Assembly: GCF_025907915.1 (NCBI RefSeq)
Contig: NZ_JAPAAF010000017.1
Location: forward strand, 20,009 to 84,008
Reading direction: 5' to 3'
Length of the DNA stretch: 64,000 bases
Source of the DNA: Gaoshiqia sediminis
GTDB lineage: Bacteria > Bacteroidota > Bacteroidia > Bacteroidales > Prolixibacteraceae
The notes beneath the pieces are model-generated. The model was not told where the DNA came from, made no database searches, and saw only the letters and a list, made by a program, of their open reading frames with translations. Below are positions 1 through 11,767 of the stretch, in pieces. Each line of letters opens with the position of its first letter. Position 1 is the first letter of the stretch. A program made the translations under genes and the position numbers.

Positions 1-60
1 AATATTGTTTCTGCGTTAAAGCAGATTGTTCCGGCAAGATTGTTTCCGGTTTTCTGATGA

Positions 61-2856
61 TTAGTGCGCCTCCAGCCAGTTAGGGGCTGCATTCATTTCA
101 ATCGTCAGCGGCAGGCCAATATCCACAGCGCCCTCCATCTGTTCTTTCACGATTTGTTTCACTTCATCCAGCTCTTCTTTCGGTACATCGAAGTTCAATT
201 CGTCGTGTACCTGCAGAAGCATTTTTGCCTGCAGTTTCCGCTGGCGCAGTTCGTTCCAGATGTTGATCATGGCCAGTTTGATGATATCGGCCGCCGATCC
301 CTGGATGGGCGCGTTGATGGCGTTCCGCTCGGCCACGCCGCGCACCACCGCATTGGCCGAGTTAATGTCGTTCAGGTAGCGGCGGCGTCCTTTGATGGTT
401 TCTACATAGCCGTGGTCGCGGGCCACTTTGATGCACTCGTCCATGTATTGTTTCACCCGGCTGAAGTTCTCGAAATAGCCATCGATGAGTTCTTTGGCCT
501 CGCTGCGCGAAATATTTAGCCGGTCGGACAGCCCAAAGGCCGAGATGCCGTAAATGATACCGAAGTTGGCGGTTTTGGCCTTGCGCCGCATGTCGGAAGT
601 CACCTCTTCCAACGGTACTTTGTAAATTTTTGAGGCCGTGATGGCATGAATATCCTGGTTGTTGCGGAAAGCTTCGAGCATGTGCGGATCCTTGCTCAGG
701 GCCGCCATGATGCGCAGTTCAATTTGCGAGTAGTCAGCCGACAGGAACAGGTGGTTCTCGTCGGATGCCGTGAAAGCTTTCCGGATTTCGCGCCCGTTTT
801 CGTCGCGGATCGGGATGTTCTGCAGGTTCGGATTGGTAGAGCTCAGCCGGCCGGTGGCTGCAATGGCCTGGTTGTAGGAGGTGTGTATCTTTCCGGTTTT
901 GGCATCAACGAGCTGGGGCAGTGCCTCCACGTATGTTGACAGCAATTTTTTCAGTCCGCGGAATTCGAGGATTTTGCCTACAATCGGGTGCTTGTCCACC
1001 AACTTGGCCAGCACTTCTTCGGAGGTGGAATATTGCTTGGTCTTGGTTTTTTTCGCGTTCGTGTCGATTTTCAGTTTTTCGAAAAGAATGGGGCCCAACT
1101 GTTTGGGAGAAGAGAGGTTGAATTTCTCACCGGCCAGTTCTTTTATTTCCTGTTCCAACGTCACGATTTGTTCGCGCAATACTTTCGCGTAGGCGTCCAG
1201 TTCACGTGTATTGAGGCTCACACCGGTAGCTTCCATATCGGCCAGCACGGGGATTAGGGGCATTTCAATTTCCTCGAATACCGGGCGCACCCCGGTTTTG
1301 TCCAGCTCAGGGTCGATCACCTGTTTCAGTTGCAGGGTGAGGTCGGCATCTTCGCAGGCATATTCCTTCATTTGTTCCAACGGCACCTGACGCATGGTGA
1401 GCTGGCTTTTGCCTTTTTTGCCGAGCAGGCTCACGGTTTCCACTTTTTGGTAGCCCAAATAAGTTTCACACAAATAATCCAGGTTGTGCCGCAATTCGGG
1501 CTGAATCAGGTAGTGGGCAATCATGGTGTCGTACAGCGTGCCATTCACCTCCACGTCGTATTGCTTCAGCATCAGGATGTCGTACTTGATGTTTTGCCCC
1601 ACTTTGCGGATGTTTTCGTCGCCAAACACCAAGCGGAATTCCTGCACCACACGGAGCGCCTCTTCCCGGTTTTCGGGGAGGGTCACGCAATACGCTTCGC
1701 CTTTGCGGAACGAAAAGGAGAGGCATACCAGCTCGGCCGTATGGGTGTCGAGTCCGGTGGTTTCCGTGTCAAAACAAAATTCTTCCTGTACCGAAAGTTC
1801 CGCGCGCAGGCTGGCGCGTTGCATGGCGTTTTCTACCAGGTAATATTCGTGGGGTGTGTTTTCAATATGGGCCAGGTCGTCGCGCCGGGTTGGGGCGGTT
1901 GCTGCCGGTTGGGCTTCGCCAAACAACGTTCCTTGTTCAAAACTGAGTTGCTGTTGCACCTGTGGCTGTGGCGGCGCCAGCTTTTGCGAAAGGCTGCGGA
2001 ATTCCAGTTCGTTGAAGATTTCCTGAAGCTTTTGCCAGTTGGGCTCGTCCATCACCAACTTGCTTTCGTCGAATTCAACCGGTACATCCTGAATGATCTC
2101 GGCCAGCTTGCGCGAAAGGCGTACCTGGGCTTCGTGCTCTACCAGGTTTTCCTTTTGCTTGCCTTTCAGCTCGTCGATATGCTCGTACAGCCCATCCACC
2201 GAATGGTAGGCCGAAATCAGTTTCATGGCGGTTTTTGGGCCAACCCCCGGACAGCCCGGAATGTTGTCGGCCGTGTCGCCCATCAGGGCCAGGATGTCGA
2301 TCACCTGGTCGGGCGTTTGCACCTCAAAGTTTTCCTGCACCTCGGGGATTCCCCAAATCTCCACCTCATTGCCCCCGCGTCCGGGTTTGTACATGAAAAT
2401 GTTTTCGGAAACCAGTTGCGCGTAATCTTTATCCGGGGTCATCATGTAGGTCTGGTAACCTTCCTTTTCGGCTTTCTTGGCCAGGGTCCCGATCACATCA
2501 TCCGCTTCAAACCCCTCTTTTTCCAGAATAGGAATATGGTACGCTTCGATGATTTTCCGAACCCATGGGATGGCTTTGCGTAAATCCTCGGGCATCTCTT
2601 CGCGGGTGGCCTTGTAGGCTTCGTACATTTCGTGCCTGAACGTTGGCGCGTGCACATCGAACACCACTGCCAGATGAGTCGGGTTTTCCTTGTTCAGCAA
2701 TTGCTCCAGCGTGTTGGTAAATCCCAACATGGCCGAGGTGTTCAACCCCTTGGAGTTGTACCGCGGGTTTTTGATGAAGGCGAAGTACGAGCGGTAAATC
2801 AGCGCGTAGGCATCGAGCAGAAACAGGCGTTTATCTTGGTTGTTGTTTGCAGACAT
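61..2856 (-). CDS. polA: DNA polymerase I
   Basis: A 931-residue protein of normal length for full DNA polymerase I, acting in Okazaki fragment processing and repair synthesis. The N-terminal ~300 residues form the 5'-3' exonuclease/FEN domain (LLDAYALIYRSYFAF, then the DKDYAQLV and GVGPKTA motifs). A proofreading 3'-5' exonuclease domain follows with an intact first motif DTETTGLD near residue 361 and YACEDADLT later, so proofreading is probably active. The polymerase domain carries motif A (DYSQIELR, near 705), the O helix RRKAKTANFGIIYG and motif C QVHDEL. The start is ATG at 2856. It is transcribed alone, convergent with nothing upstream in the window; the next gene (ArsR, same strand) ends in its own terminator before polA. 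Confidence 0.98.
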   Translation of the reverse strand: MSANNNQDKRLFLLDAYALIYRSYFAFIKNPRYNSKGLNTSAMLGFTNTLEQLLNKENPTHLAVVFDVHAPTFRHEMYEAYKATREEMPEDLRKAIPWVRKIIEAYHIPILEKEGFEADDVIGTLAKKAEKEGYQTYMMTPDKDYAQLVSENIFMYKPGRGGNEVEIWGIPEVQENFEVQTPDQVIDILALMGDTADNIPGCPGVGPKTAMKLISAYHSVDGLYEHIDELKGKQKENLVEHEAQVRLSRKLAEIIQDVPVEFDESKLVMDEPNWQKLQEIFNELEFRSLSQKLAPPQPQVQQQLSFEQGTLFGEAQPAATAPTRRDDLAHIENTPHEYYLVENAMQRASLRAELSVQEEFCFDTETTGLDTHTAELVCLSFSFRKGEAYCVTLPENREEALRVVQEFRLVFGDENIRKVGQNIKYDILMLKQYDVEVNGTLYDTMIAHYLIQPELRHNLDYLCETYLGYQKVETVSLLGKKGKSQLTMRQVPLEQMKEYACEDADLTLQLKQVIDPELDKTGVRPVFEEIEMPLIPVLADMEATGVSLNTRELDAYAKVLREQIVTLEQEIKELAGEKFNLSSPKQLGPILFEKLKIDTNAKKTKTKQYSTSEEVLAKLVDKHPIVGKILEFRGLKKLLSTYVEALPQLVDAKTGKIHTSYNQAIAATGRLSSTNPNLQNIPIRDENGREIRKAFTASDENHLFLSADYSQIELRIMAALSKDPHMLEAFRNNQDIHAITASKIYKVPLEEVTSDMRRKAKTANFGIIYGISAFGLSDRLNISRSEAKELIDGYFENFSRVKQYMDECIKVARDHGYVETIKGRRRYLNDINSANAVVRGVAERNAINAPIQGSAADIIKLAMINIWNELRQRKLQAKMLLQVHDELNFDVPKEELDEVKQIVKEQMEGAVDIGLPLTIEMNAAPNWLEAH

Positions 2857-2956
2857 GATCTGGTTCTATTTAACGGTTACAGGAAGTAAAACATTCCGTA
2901 AACGAAGGTACGTCAACAGAAGTTCCCCGAAAGTATAAACTTCCGCACAATAAACG

Positions 2957-2980
2957 AAAAAAGCCGGCGATTTCGCCGGC
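2957..2980 (-). terminator. Rho-independent terminator after the ArsR gene
   Basis: On the minus strand an 8-bp GC-rich stem (GCCGGCGA / TCGCCGGC) with a two-base centre is followed by a run of six T residues. It lies about 30 nt past the stop codon of the ArsR-family gene and about 100 nt upstream of polA, so it separates the two transcripts. Confidence 0.8.
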
Positions 2981-3010
2981 CTTTCGGTATGGTAATTTTA
3001 GTACAGGTTC

Positions 3011-3316
3011 TTATTCTCCGCAGGTACAGCGGTGCAGACAATCTACAATCTGGCTCAACACATCGTGCTTCAGGTAGTAGAATGTGTTTTTCCCTTCGCG
3101 ACGTGAGCAAAGCACCCCTTTGTCTTTCAAAATACCCAAATGGTGCGAAGTAGTGGATTGCTCAATGCCCAGCAACTCGTGGATTTCGGTGACGGTCAGT
3201 TTTTTACCGCCTTCCAGATGTTTTAGGATTGCAATTCGCATCGGATGGGCAATGGCTTTCAGCATGTTTGCAGCCATATCCAAACGGTCTGCATCTAATT
3301 CTTGTATTTGTATCAT
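3011..3316 (-). CDS. ArsR-family winged-helix transcriptional regulator
   Basis: A 101-residue regulator. The core reads ANMLKAIAHPMRIAILKHL followed by a recognition helix region ELLGIEQSTTSHHLGILKDKG and a wing with YYLKHD, the layout of ArsR/SmtB dimeric repressors. The classical metal-binding ELCVC motif of helix 3 is absent; instead the last residues contain a cysteine cluster (CLHRCTCGE) that could bind metal or sense redox, which is inference. The open frame extends 19 codons further upstream, but the ATG at 3316 is chosen because the conserved domain begins right after it and a TAnnTTTG promoter element (3339-3346) lies inside the extension. No obvious target gene is adjacent, so it may regulate itself or a distant locus. 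Confidence 0.88.
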   Translation of the reverse strand: MIQIQELDADRLDMAANMLKAIAHPMRIAILKHLEGGKKLTVTEIHELLGIEQSTTSHHLGILKDKGVLCSRREGKNTFYYLKHDVLSQIVDCLHRCTCGE

Positions 3317-3338
3317 AGCTAATCTTCTAAGATAGATG

Positions 3339-3374
3339 CAAATATATAAATATTTGATTCCTTCTAAAAACAAA
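3339..3374 (-). promoter_or_regulatory. Bacteroidota-type promoter of the ArsR gene
   Basis: On the minus strand a TATATTTG element (3339-3346) matches the TAnnTTTG -7 consensus of the phylum, with a TTTG at 3371-3374 as a possible -33 element (spacing 24, longer than ideal). Transcription would start near 3332, 16 nt before the chosen ATG. Confidence 0.5.
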
Positions 3375-3515
3375 ATACAGGATATCTGCTCTATTTTAAA
3401 TGAATTTAAAGCAAGGTAGCCGGAACGAAAAACAGCTGACCTTCAAAATAAATCATCTTTTCCCCTTAATCATTCCTACGAGCGACATCCACCTTCAAAA
3501 AACCGCATATTTTAT

Positions 3516-3523
3516 TATTTTTG
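3516..3523 (+). promoter_or_regulatory. Candidate -7 element for the polyprenyl synthase gene
   Basis: TATTTTTG at 3516-3523 matches TAnnTTTG and lies 60 nt upstream of the ATG at 3584. No convincing -33 TTTG is seen at the right distance, so the call rests on one element. Confidence 0.4.
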
Positions 3524-3583
3524 GACGAAGGAAAAACGGGACAGTGTGTTAATCCCGATATTCCGGAACTGAAAGAATAACGC

Positions 3584-4558
3584 ATGGCGTCAGCAGATAC
3601 GATAAAGGCTCCCATTTCGAAGGAACTAAACGAGTTTGAAGATTATTTCAAAACGACCATCCAAAGCGACATTCCGCTGCTTTCGGTCATCATCAACTAT
3701 ATTTTGCGGAAAAAGGGGAAGCAAATGCGGCCGATGTTCGTGTTCCTTGCGGCCAAAATGAACGGGGGATTTAACGAAACCACTTATATGGCCGCCTCTT
3801 CCATCGAGTTATTGCACACGGCCACCCTGGTGCACGACGATGTAGTGGACGAGTCGTACGAACGGCGCGGGAGTTTCTCCATCAACGCGCTTTGGAAGAA
3901 CAAACTGGCGGTGCTGGTGGGCGACTACATCCTGGCAAAAGGGCTGCTTATCAATATTGACAACCAAAATTACCAGTTTTTGCAGCTGATCAGCCGTTCG
4001 GTGAAAGATATGAGCGAGGGCGAAATCCTGCAAATGCGCAAGAGCCGGAAGCTGGATATCGACCACGATACCTATTTCGAAATCATCCGCAAGAAAACGG
4101 CCTCGCTGATTGCGACCAGCCTGGCTATTGGCGCCGCGTCGGTTACCACGGACCAGGACGTGATTGAGCGCATGTTTGAAATCGGCATTTATGCGGGAAT
4201 TGCTTTCCAGATTAAGGATGACATTTTTGATTACCAGGCCAAAGGGATTTTGGGCAAACCTACCGGAAACGACATCAAAGAGAAGAAAATTACACTTCCG
4301 CTACTCTATGTGCTTGGCAAGGCCGATGAGAAGGAAAAACGCCGCATTTTGCACGAAGTGAAGAAGAAGCATAAAAACACGGCCAAGGTGCAGGAACTGG
4401 TAAACCTGGTGGTGGAGCGCGGCGGGCTGGAATATGCCACGGCTCAAATGAACCACTACCGCGATCAGGCGATTTCCAAACTCCTCGAATTCCCTGAAAA
4501 CGATGCCCGGAATGCCTTGGTGGAGCTGGTCAATTACGTGACTACGCGCAGAAAATAA
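3584..4558 (+). CDS. All-trans polyprenyl diphosphate synthase
   Basis: A 324-residue trans-isoprenyl diphosphate synthase, which elongates an allylic diphosphate with isopentenyl diphosphate, most likely to make the octaprenyl-type side chain of menaquinone. Both aspartate-rich motifs are present: LVHDDVVDE (FARM, near residue 84) and FQIKDDIFDY (SARM, near 211). The KGKQMRPMFVFLA motif near residue 45 is the usual KxxRP substrate site. It stands alone on the plus strand, followed by a strong bidirectional terminator. Chain length cannot be told from sequence inspection. Family assignment is secure. Confidence 0.95.
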   Translation: MASADTIKAPISKELNEFEDYFKTTIQSDIPLLSVIINYILRKKGKQMRPMFVFLAAKMNGGFNETTYMAASSIELLHTATLVHDDVVDESYERRGSFSINALWKNKLAVLVGDYILAKGLLINIDNQNYQFLQLISRSVKDMSEGEILQMRKSRKLDIDHDTYFEIIRKKTASLIATSLAIGAASVTTDQDVIERMFEIGIYAGIAFQIKDDIFDYQAKGILGKPTGNDIKEKKITLPLLYVLGKADEKEKRRILHEVKKKHKNTAKVQELVNLVVERGGLEYATAQMNHYRDQAISKLLEFPENDARNALVELVNYVTTRRK

Positions 4559-4612
4559 CCCGGTGAAATAGTTGGTCCTTCAGCGTTTCTGATAGTCAGC
4601 ACAGCGCTGGCC

Positions 4613-4665
4613 AAAAAAAGCCTGACCTGAATGTTACCCGTTTTCGGGATCAGGTCAGGCTTTTT
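4613..4665. terminator. Bidirectional terminator between polyprenyl synthase and V-ATPase operon
   Basis: An arm AAAAAGCCTGACCTGA pairs with TCAGGTCAGGCTTTTT around an approximately 19-nt loop. T runs occur on both strands, so it can end both the plus-strand synthase transcript and the minus-strand V-ATPase operon that converge here. Confidence 0.9.
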
Positions 4666-4718
4666 GTTATTCCGTTTTTAGGAACCAGGGAAGATGCCTG
4701 CGAGGTAAACGATCCTGA

Positions 4719-6993
<2,275 letters not shown>

Positions 6994-6997
<4 letters not shown>

Positions 6998-7593
6998 GGC
7001 TGTTCGGTTTTTTGCATTTTCGTCTTCAATAATTTTTGCGCTGCTTTCGACAAGTTGTCTTCATCTTCCAGGTAGCGTTTAATTTGGCGGATGGCCGCTT
7101 CGAGCGAAGGGATCTGCACTTTTTCGTACAGGTTCACCTTTTGTGTCGCTTTTTTCCTGGCATCTTCAAGCAGTGCCAGCCGTTCTTCCTGGACGCGGCA
7201 TTGCGCCATTGCTTCCAGCAGGGTCTGCATTTCGGGCAAACCGTCGCTAAACCAGTCGGGTACGGCCGTTAAGGCAAATTCCTGCCGCTCGGTTTCCACG
7301 CCTTCGAAACGGGGAATCAGAATTCCGGCCACCTTGTTCTTACTAACCTTGATTTGAAGGACTTTCAACAGCGAAAAATCAAACTCATTCCACAAAACCT
7401 TCCAGGGTTCCGTTTGCTTGAGCACGTTCCGGTAAGCCATTGTGGCTTCTTCCAGTTCCCGGCGGGTTTCAAAAACCATGGCGCGCAAGGCGGCTTCCTT
7501 GTTTTTCAAGGTGGGCAGCGCCTTTTGACGAATGGCCAGTTTTTTCTGGAATTCGCGCAGTACGGTTTTGTTATATTTTATCTGTAACTTCAT
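6994..7593 (-). CDS. ntpD: V-type ATPase subunit D (central stalk)
   Basis: A 199-residue, almost fully helical protein matching the central rotor shaft of V/A-ATPases. It opens with MKLQIKYNKTVLREFQKKL and ends with a long C-terminal helix (LEAAIRQIKRYLEDEDNLSKA), the arrangement expected of a shaft that passes through the A3B3 head. It lies 54 bp after subunit B and overlaps subunit I by four bases. Sequence identity within the family is low, so operon position supports the call. Confidence 0.92.
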
Positions 7594-7647
7594 TTTTCGT
7601 TTTTTTCTGTCAGCTTACCCAAAGGTGTTCTGTTGACACCGGATCGT

Positions 7648-8979
7648 TTAGGCCGGTTGCAGTTCTTTCCAGTGCAGGTCAACAAATTCCTGCTTGATGC
7701 CCACTTCGTCCTTGGTCATGTATTTGCTGAAAAGCATCCAGGTTTCGTCGAGCATTTCATGGGTTTCCAGGTTCACATCAATGGCCAGGATGTTCCGTGA
7801 GTAATCTTCGGCAAAACGCAATACGCGGCGGTCGTAATCCGACAGTTCAAATCCGTTTTCGAGTTTGGTTTTCGAGTTGGCGGCATCGGCATACAAGCGG
7901 ATCGCGGCGTTCATTACCTGCGGGTGGTCTTTGCGGGTCACTTTCCCGATTACCAACTGTTTCAGGCGAGAAAGGCTCCGGAACGGGTCGATGATGACCT
8001 TGTTGACATCCGGCGAACGGCGCAGGAAAAGCTGCCCTTCCGTGATATAACCGGTGTTGTCGGGAATAGCATGGGTGATGTCGCCACCGGAAAGGGTGGT
8101 AACGGCCAGAATGGTGATGTTGCCGCCATCCGGGAACTGCACCGCTTTTTCGTAAATTTTGGCCAGGTCGCTGTACAGTGAGCCAGGCATGCTGTCTTTC
8201 GATGGAATTTGGTCCATACGGTTGGACACGATGCTCAAGGCGTTGGCATATTGTGTCATGTCGGTCAACAGCACCAATACTTTCTCGTTCTTCTCAACTG
8301 CAAAATATTCGGCTGTAGCCAGTGCCATGTCGGGAATCAGCAAACGTTCAACCGGCGATTTGTCGGTAGTGTTGATGAAGCCAACGATTTTAGACTGCCC
8401 GTATCCTTGCTCAAAAGTGTGCTTGAAAAACAAATAATCGTCGCGGGTGAGGCCCATTCCGCCCAGGATGATTTTGTCCACTTTGGCGCGCAGGGCGATC
8501 AGTGCCAGTACTTGGTTGTAAGGTTGGTCGGGGTCGGTGAAGAAGGGAATTTTCTGACCCGACACCAGCGTGTTGTTCAGGTCGATGCCGGCAATACCTG
8601 TTGCGATCAGCTCGCTGGGTTGTCGGCGCCGTACCGGGTTGACGGAGGGCCCGCCAATCGGGAATTCGCGTCCTTCCACCGCCGGCAACCCATCAATGGG
8701 GTGGCCGAAAGCATCGAAAAAACGCCCGGTCATGTGATCGCTCAACGGCAGCCAGGGAGCTCTTCCCGTGAAGATAATGTCGGTATCGTTGCGCAATCCT
8801 TCGGTGCCCTCAAATACCTGTAAAGTGACTTTATTTCCGGCGATTTTCACCACCTGTGCCGCACGCCCCTGCACATAGGCCATCTCTTCGTAACCAATAT
8901 TGGTTGCTTCCAGCGTACAGGTTGCCTTGGTGATGTTAGTCAATCGGCAATATATTTTTTGGAATGCCCTCGCTTTCAT
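7648..8979 (-). CDS. ntpB: V-type ATPase subunit B (non-catalytic)
   Basis: A 443-residue nucleotide-binding-fold subunit of the A3B3 head. It keeps the family landmarks (GQKIPFFTDPDQPYNQ, LLTDMTQYANAL, GSLYSDLAKIYEKA) but has no P-loop, as expected for the non-catalytic subunit. The head and the C-terminal helical domain are complete. It is preceded by a 148-bp gap after subunit A, the largest gap in the operon; I see no gene in it. Confidence 0.97.
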   Translation of the reverse strand: MKARAFQKIYCRLTNITKATCTLEATNIGYEEMAYVQGRAAQVVKIAGNKVTLQVFEGTEGLRNDTDIIFTGRAPWLPLSDHMTGRFFDAFGHPIDGLPAVEGREFPIGGPSVNPVRRRQPSELIATGIAGIDLNNTLVSGQKIPFFTDPDQPYNQVLALIALRAKVDKIILGGMGLTRDDYLFFKHTFEQGYGQSKIVGFINTTDKSPVERLLIPDMALATAEYFAVEKNEKVLVLLTDMTQYANALSIVSNRMDQIPSKDSMPGSLYSDLAKIYEKAVQFPDGGNITILAVTTLSGGDITHAIPDNTGYITEGQLFLRRSPDVNKVIIDPFRSLSRLKQLVIGKVTRKDHPQVMNAAIRLYADAANSKTKLENGFELSDYDRRVLRFAEDYSRNILAIDVNLETHEMLDETWMLFSKYMTKDEVGIKQEFVDLHWKELQPA

Positions 8980-9127
8980 ACGTTTAAAATTTTATAAAAT
9001 ATCATTTCTCAGTTTGATTTGGTATCCGGCTTGAATACCGGTTATGGGACATGAGAAAAATATCGGAATTAATAAATTGAACTTCTGTATGTTGTCACGC
9101 AATTTGCTTGAACCGGCGGTACCTGTT

Positions 9128-10903
9128 TCAGGATACGGCCGTTTTTTCAAGGATCATTTCCTGCAACTGTCTTTCGTACCCTTCAAACTTGTCTGATTTA
9201 AACTCGCTGTAGTTCATCTGTTTAAACAGGTTGATGATTTTCTTGAAATAGTCGCGTACTTCGTTAAAGTCGTCAAAACCAAACTCGGTTTCTACCACCT
9301 CAATCACTTTTTCCAGCATGTATTTCTGTCGTTTCAGTGGTGTGTTGCTGTCAATGGCATCAAAAGCGTCCTGCTGCAAAATGGCAAAGTCAATCAGTTC
9401 GGCTTTCCAGAATACTTCGTGGTAGGCCACCGGCACACCGTCATCACCCAGGATGTTGATCTGTTCGTTCACCTCCTGTCCGCGGATCAGGTAGTTTTTG
9501 ACAAAGTCGATTTTGTTGATCCAATTTTCGCCAATTTCGCGGGCGGCGAAGGTGATGTATTCGTCGTATTCGAGGTATTTCGAATAACTGTCGATCGGGT
9601 CGATGGCCGGGTAGCGTTTGCTGTCGGCACGGTTTTGCGATAAGGCGAAGAAGCAACGGGCCACCTTTTTGGTAGCTTCGGTAACCGGTTCAAGAAGGTT
9701 ACCTCCTGCGGGCGATACTGTTCCGATGAAGGTGATGGAGCCGCTTTTCCCGTTGTTCAGCAGGGCGTAGCCGGCTCTTGAGTAGTAGCTGGCGATGATG
9801 GCCGAAAGGTCCATGGGGAATGCGTCCGGCCCGGGAAGTTCTTCCATCCGGTTCGACATTTCGCGCAAAGCTTGAGCCCAGCGTGAGGTTGAGTCGGCCA
9901 GCAGCAAGGTGCGCAAACCCATCGAACGGTAATATTCGGCAATGGTCATGGCCGTGTAAACCGAAGCTTCGCGGGCCGCAACCGGCATGTTGGAGGTATT
10001 GGCAATGATCACGGTTCGTTCCACCAGTTTGCGGCCTGTACGCGGGTCGTCCAGGTGCGGGAACTCGGTGAAGATTTCGACTACCTCGTTGGCGCGCTCC
10101 CCACAGGCGGCAATAATCACCACCTCGGCAGCAGCCTGTTTGGCCAGGGCGTGCTGAAGAACGGTCTTTCCGCTACCGAACGGACCAGGAATAAATCCGG
10201 TACCTCCTTCCAGAATGGGGTTCATCGTATCGATTACCCGGACGCCGGTTTCGAATAATTTTCCGGGACGAAGTTTTTCGCGGTAGCCGGGGATGGGCAT
10301 TTTTACCGGCCAGGTTTGCACCATGCTAACCGCTTTCTCCTGACCGGCGCTATCGGTCAGCCGGGCAATGGTATCGGTTAATTTGTATTCGCCGCTTTTG
10401 GCAATCCAGCTCACGTCGTAATCGCCTTCAAACTTGAAAGGCACCATAATTTTATGGTGAATGTGATATTCGGGAACTTCGCCCAACCAGTCGCCGGCAG
10501 ATACCGGATCGCCTGTTTTTACCAGGGGGGTGAATTGCCAGACCGACTCTTCATCGAGCGGATAAGTGCGGGCGCCCGGTTCCAGGAAAACACCCTTCAT
10601 TTTGTCCAGGTCGTTTTGAAGACCGTCATAATTGCGGGTAAGCATGCCTGGTCCCAGGTGGACTTCCAGCATGGATCCGGAGAAATTGACATCCATGCCG
10701 GTTTTGAAACCGCGGGTCGTTTCAAAAACCTGGGCAAAGGCTTTGCTCCCTTCGGTTTTGATGACTTCACCCATGATTTCCTTGCCGTTTTGCTGAAAGA
10801 AGCATATCCCGTTCTGGATCAGCGGTCCGTCGGAAACAGCCTCAACCAGGTTACCCACGATGGCTGTTACTTTTCCTTTACTGATGATCGTAATATTTTC
10901 CAT
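9128..10903 (-). CDS. ntpA: V-type ATPase subunit A (catalytic)
   Basis: A 591-residue catalytic subunit. The P-loop GPFGSGKT lies near residue 240, and the arm called the non-homologous region, typical of V-type A subunits, lies between residues ~110 and 200. Other hallmarks are ACGERANEVVEIF and LLADSTSRWAQALREMSNRM. The length is typical. In an ATP-hydrolysing enzyme it powers ion export; it could also run as a synthase. It follows the DUF2764 gene by 60 bp. Confidence 0.97.
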   Translation of the reverse strand: MENITIISKGKVTAIVGNLVEAVSDGPLIQNGICFFQQNGKEIMGEVIKTEGSKAFAQVFETTRGFKTGMDVNFSGSMLEVHLGPGMLTRNYDGLQNDLDKMKGVFLEPGARTYPLDEESVWQFTPLVKTGDPVSAGDWLGEVPEYHIHHKIMVPFKFEGDYDVSWIAKSGEYKLTDTIARLTDSAGQEKAVSMVQTWPVKMPIPGYREKLRPGKLFETGVRVIDTMNPILEGGTGFIPGPFGSGKTVLQHALAKQAAAEVVIIAACGERANEVVEIFTEFPHLDDPRTGRKLVERTVIIANTSNMPVAAREASVYTAMTIAEYYRSMGLRTLLLADSTSRWAQALREMSNRMEELPGPDAFPMDLSAIIASYYSRAGYALLNNGKSGSITFIGTVSPAGGNLLEPVTEATKKVARCFFALSQNRADSKRYPAIDPIDSYSKYLEYDEYITFAAREIGENWINKIDFVKNYLIRGQEVNEQINILGDDGVPVAYHEVFWKAELIDFAILQQDAFDAIDSNTPLKRQKYMLEKVIEVVETEFGFDDFNEVRDYFKKIINLFKQMNYSEFKSDKFEGYERQLQEMILEKTAVS

Positions 10904-10963
10904 ATTCTGTCGAAATTATTTCAGGCCGAAAACGGGTTGCGTTACCGGCAATTTCCTGATTTT

Positions 10964-11767
10964 TTAAAGTTGTTTTTCCTGCATCATTTTTTCTGCCATC
11001 GCGACAGGATCCACCGGGCTTTCCGGGCTGAGCACCTGTTTCCAACGTTCGAGCAACAGCAGTTTTTGGTAATATCCAAGAATGACGTTTACCGTGAAAT
11101 ACTCGAAACGGTTAATCTCGTCAATGGCATTCCAGCGAAGCCGGTCGAAGTCCTGTTCCCGTTCGAGGTAGTTGGTTTTGGATAAAATGTGTTCCAGTTT
11201 CTCGGCGGCCCAAAATTCGGTGCGCACAATTTTTTGGTTCAACGGGTATTCCACCAGCAAATCGTGGTAGCTATTTCCTTTTATCAGTTGTTGCTTTTTT
11301 TCATCGGTCAGCTTTTCGCTGCGGTGGGCGGCCAGGAAGTTCAGCCGGTTCAATTCCAGTTCGGCCCATTCCTGCAAAAACAGGTTGCCCGAAGTGTGTA
11401 AATAGGAATAGTAGTATTGCTGCAGTTTATGGGCGACCAGTACTTCGGGGGCCTCTCCCCGGTGGTTTTCTTTCCAGGTAACCAAGTGTTGCAAATAGTT
11501 TGGCAGTTCAGCAAAACGCTCGCTGGCCGAATGAAAGACCTCGCCTGTAAACCCCGGCAGCAGTTCTCCTTCCTTGGCCTGGCCGCTCACAAAGGCGGTA
11601 ATTTCCCGGTGGTACTTCGGAAAACTCAACGCATTGGCCAGGGCCAACTCGTCGGGGGGAAGTATTTCGTCCAGGGTAGCCAGAAATTTGTCCGGAAGCA
11701 GGAAATTGGCTTCGGGATTGAATTCCAGGTCGGGAAGTCCGGAAATAAAACTGTAGTAAACGTTCAT
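10964..11767 (-). CDS. DUF2764 family protein of the V-ATPase operon
   Basis: A 267-residue, largely helical protein (starts MNVYYSFISGLPDLEF) found in Bacteroidota V-ATPase operons between subunits E and A. Subunits C and F of other V/A-ATPases are absent from this operon, and the protein occupies the place where subunit C usually lies, so it may replace the C-type socket that links ring and stalk; this is inference from position and helical content. Its start overlaps the stop of subunit E by one base (TAATG). Confidence 0.8.
   Translation of the reverse strand: MNVYYSFISGLPDLEFNPEANFLLPDKFLATLDEILPPDELALANALSFPKYHREITAFVSGQAKEGELLPGFTGEVFHSASERFAELPNYLQHLVTWKENHRGEAPEVLVAHKLQQYYYSYLHTSGNLFLQEWAELELNRLNFLAAHRSEKLTDEKKQQLIKGNSYHDLLVEYPLNQKIVRTEFWAAEKLEHILSKTNYLEREQDFDRLRWNAIDEINRFEYFTVNVILGYYQKLLLLERWKQVLSPESPVDPVAMAEKMMQEKQL

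Noticed and set aside
1330..2583. 417-residue plus-strand open frame
   Set aside because: It lies antisense inside polA, has the phenylalanine/histidine-rich composition of a shadow frame and no domain.
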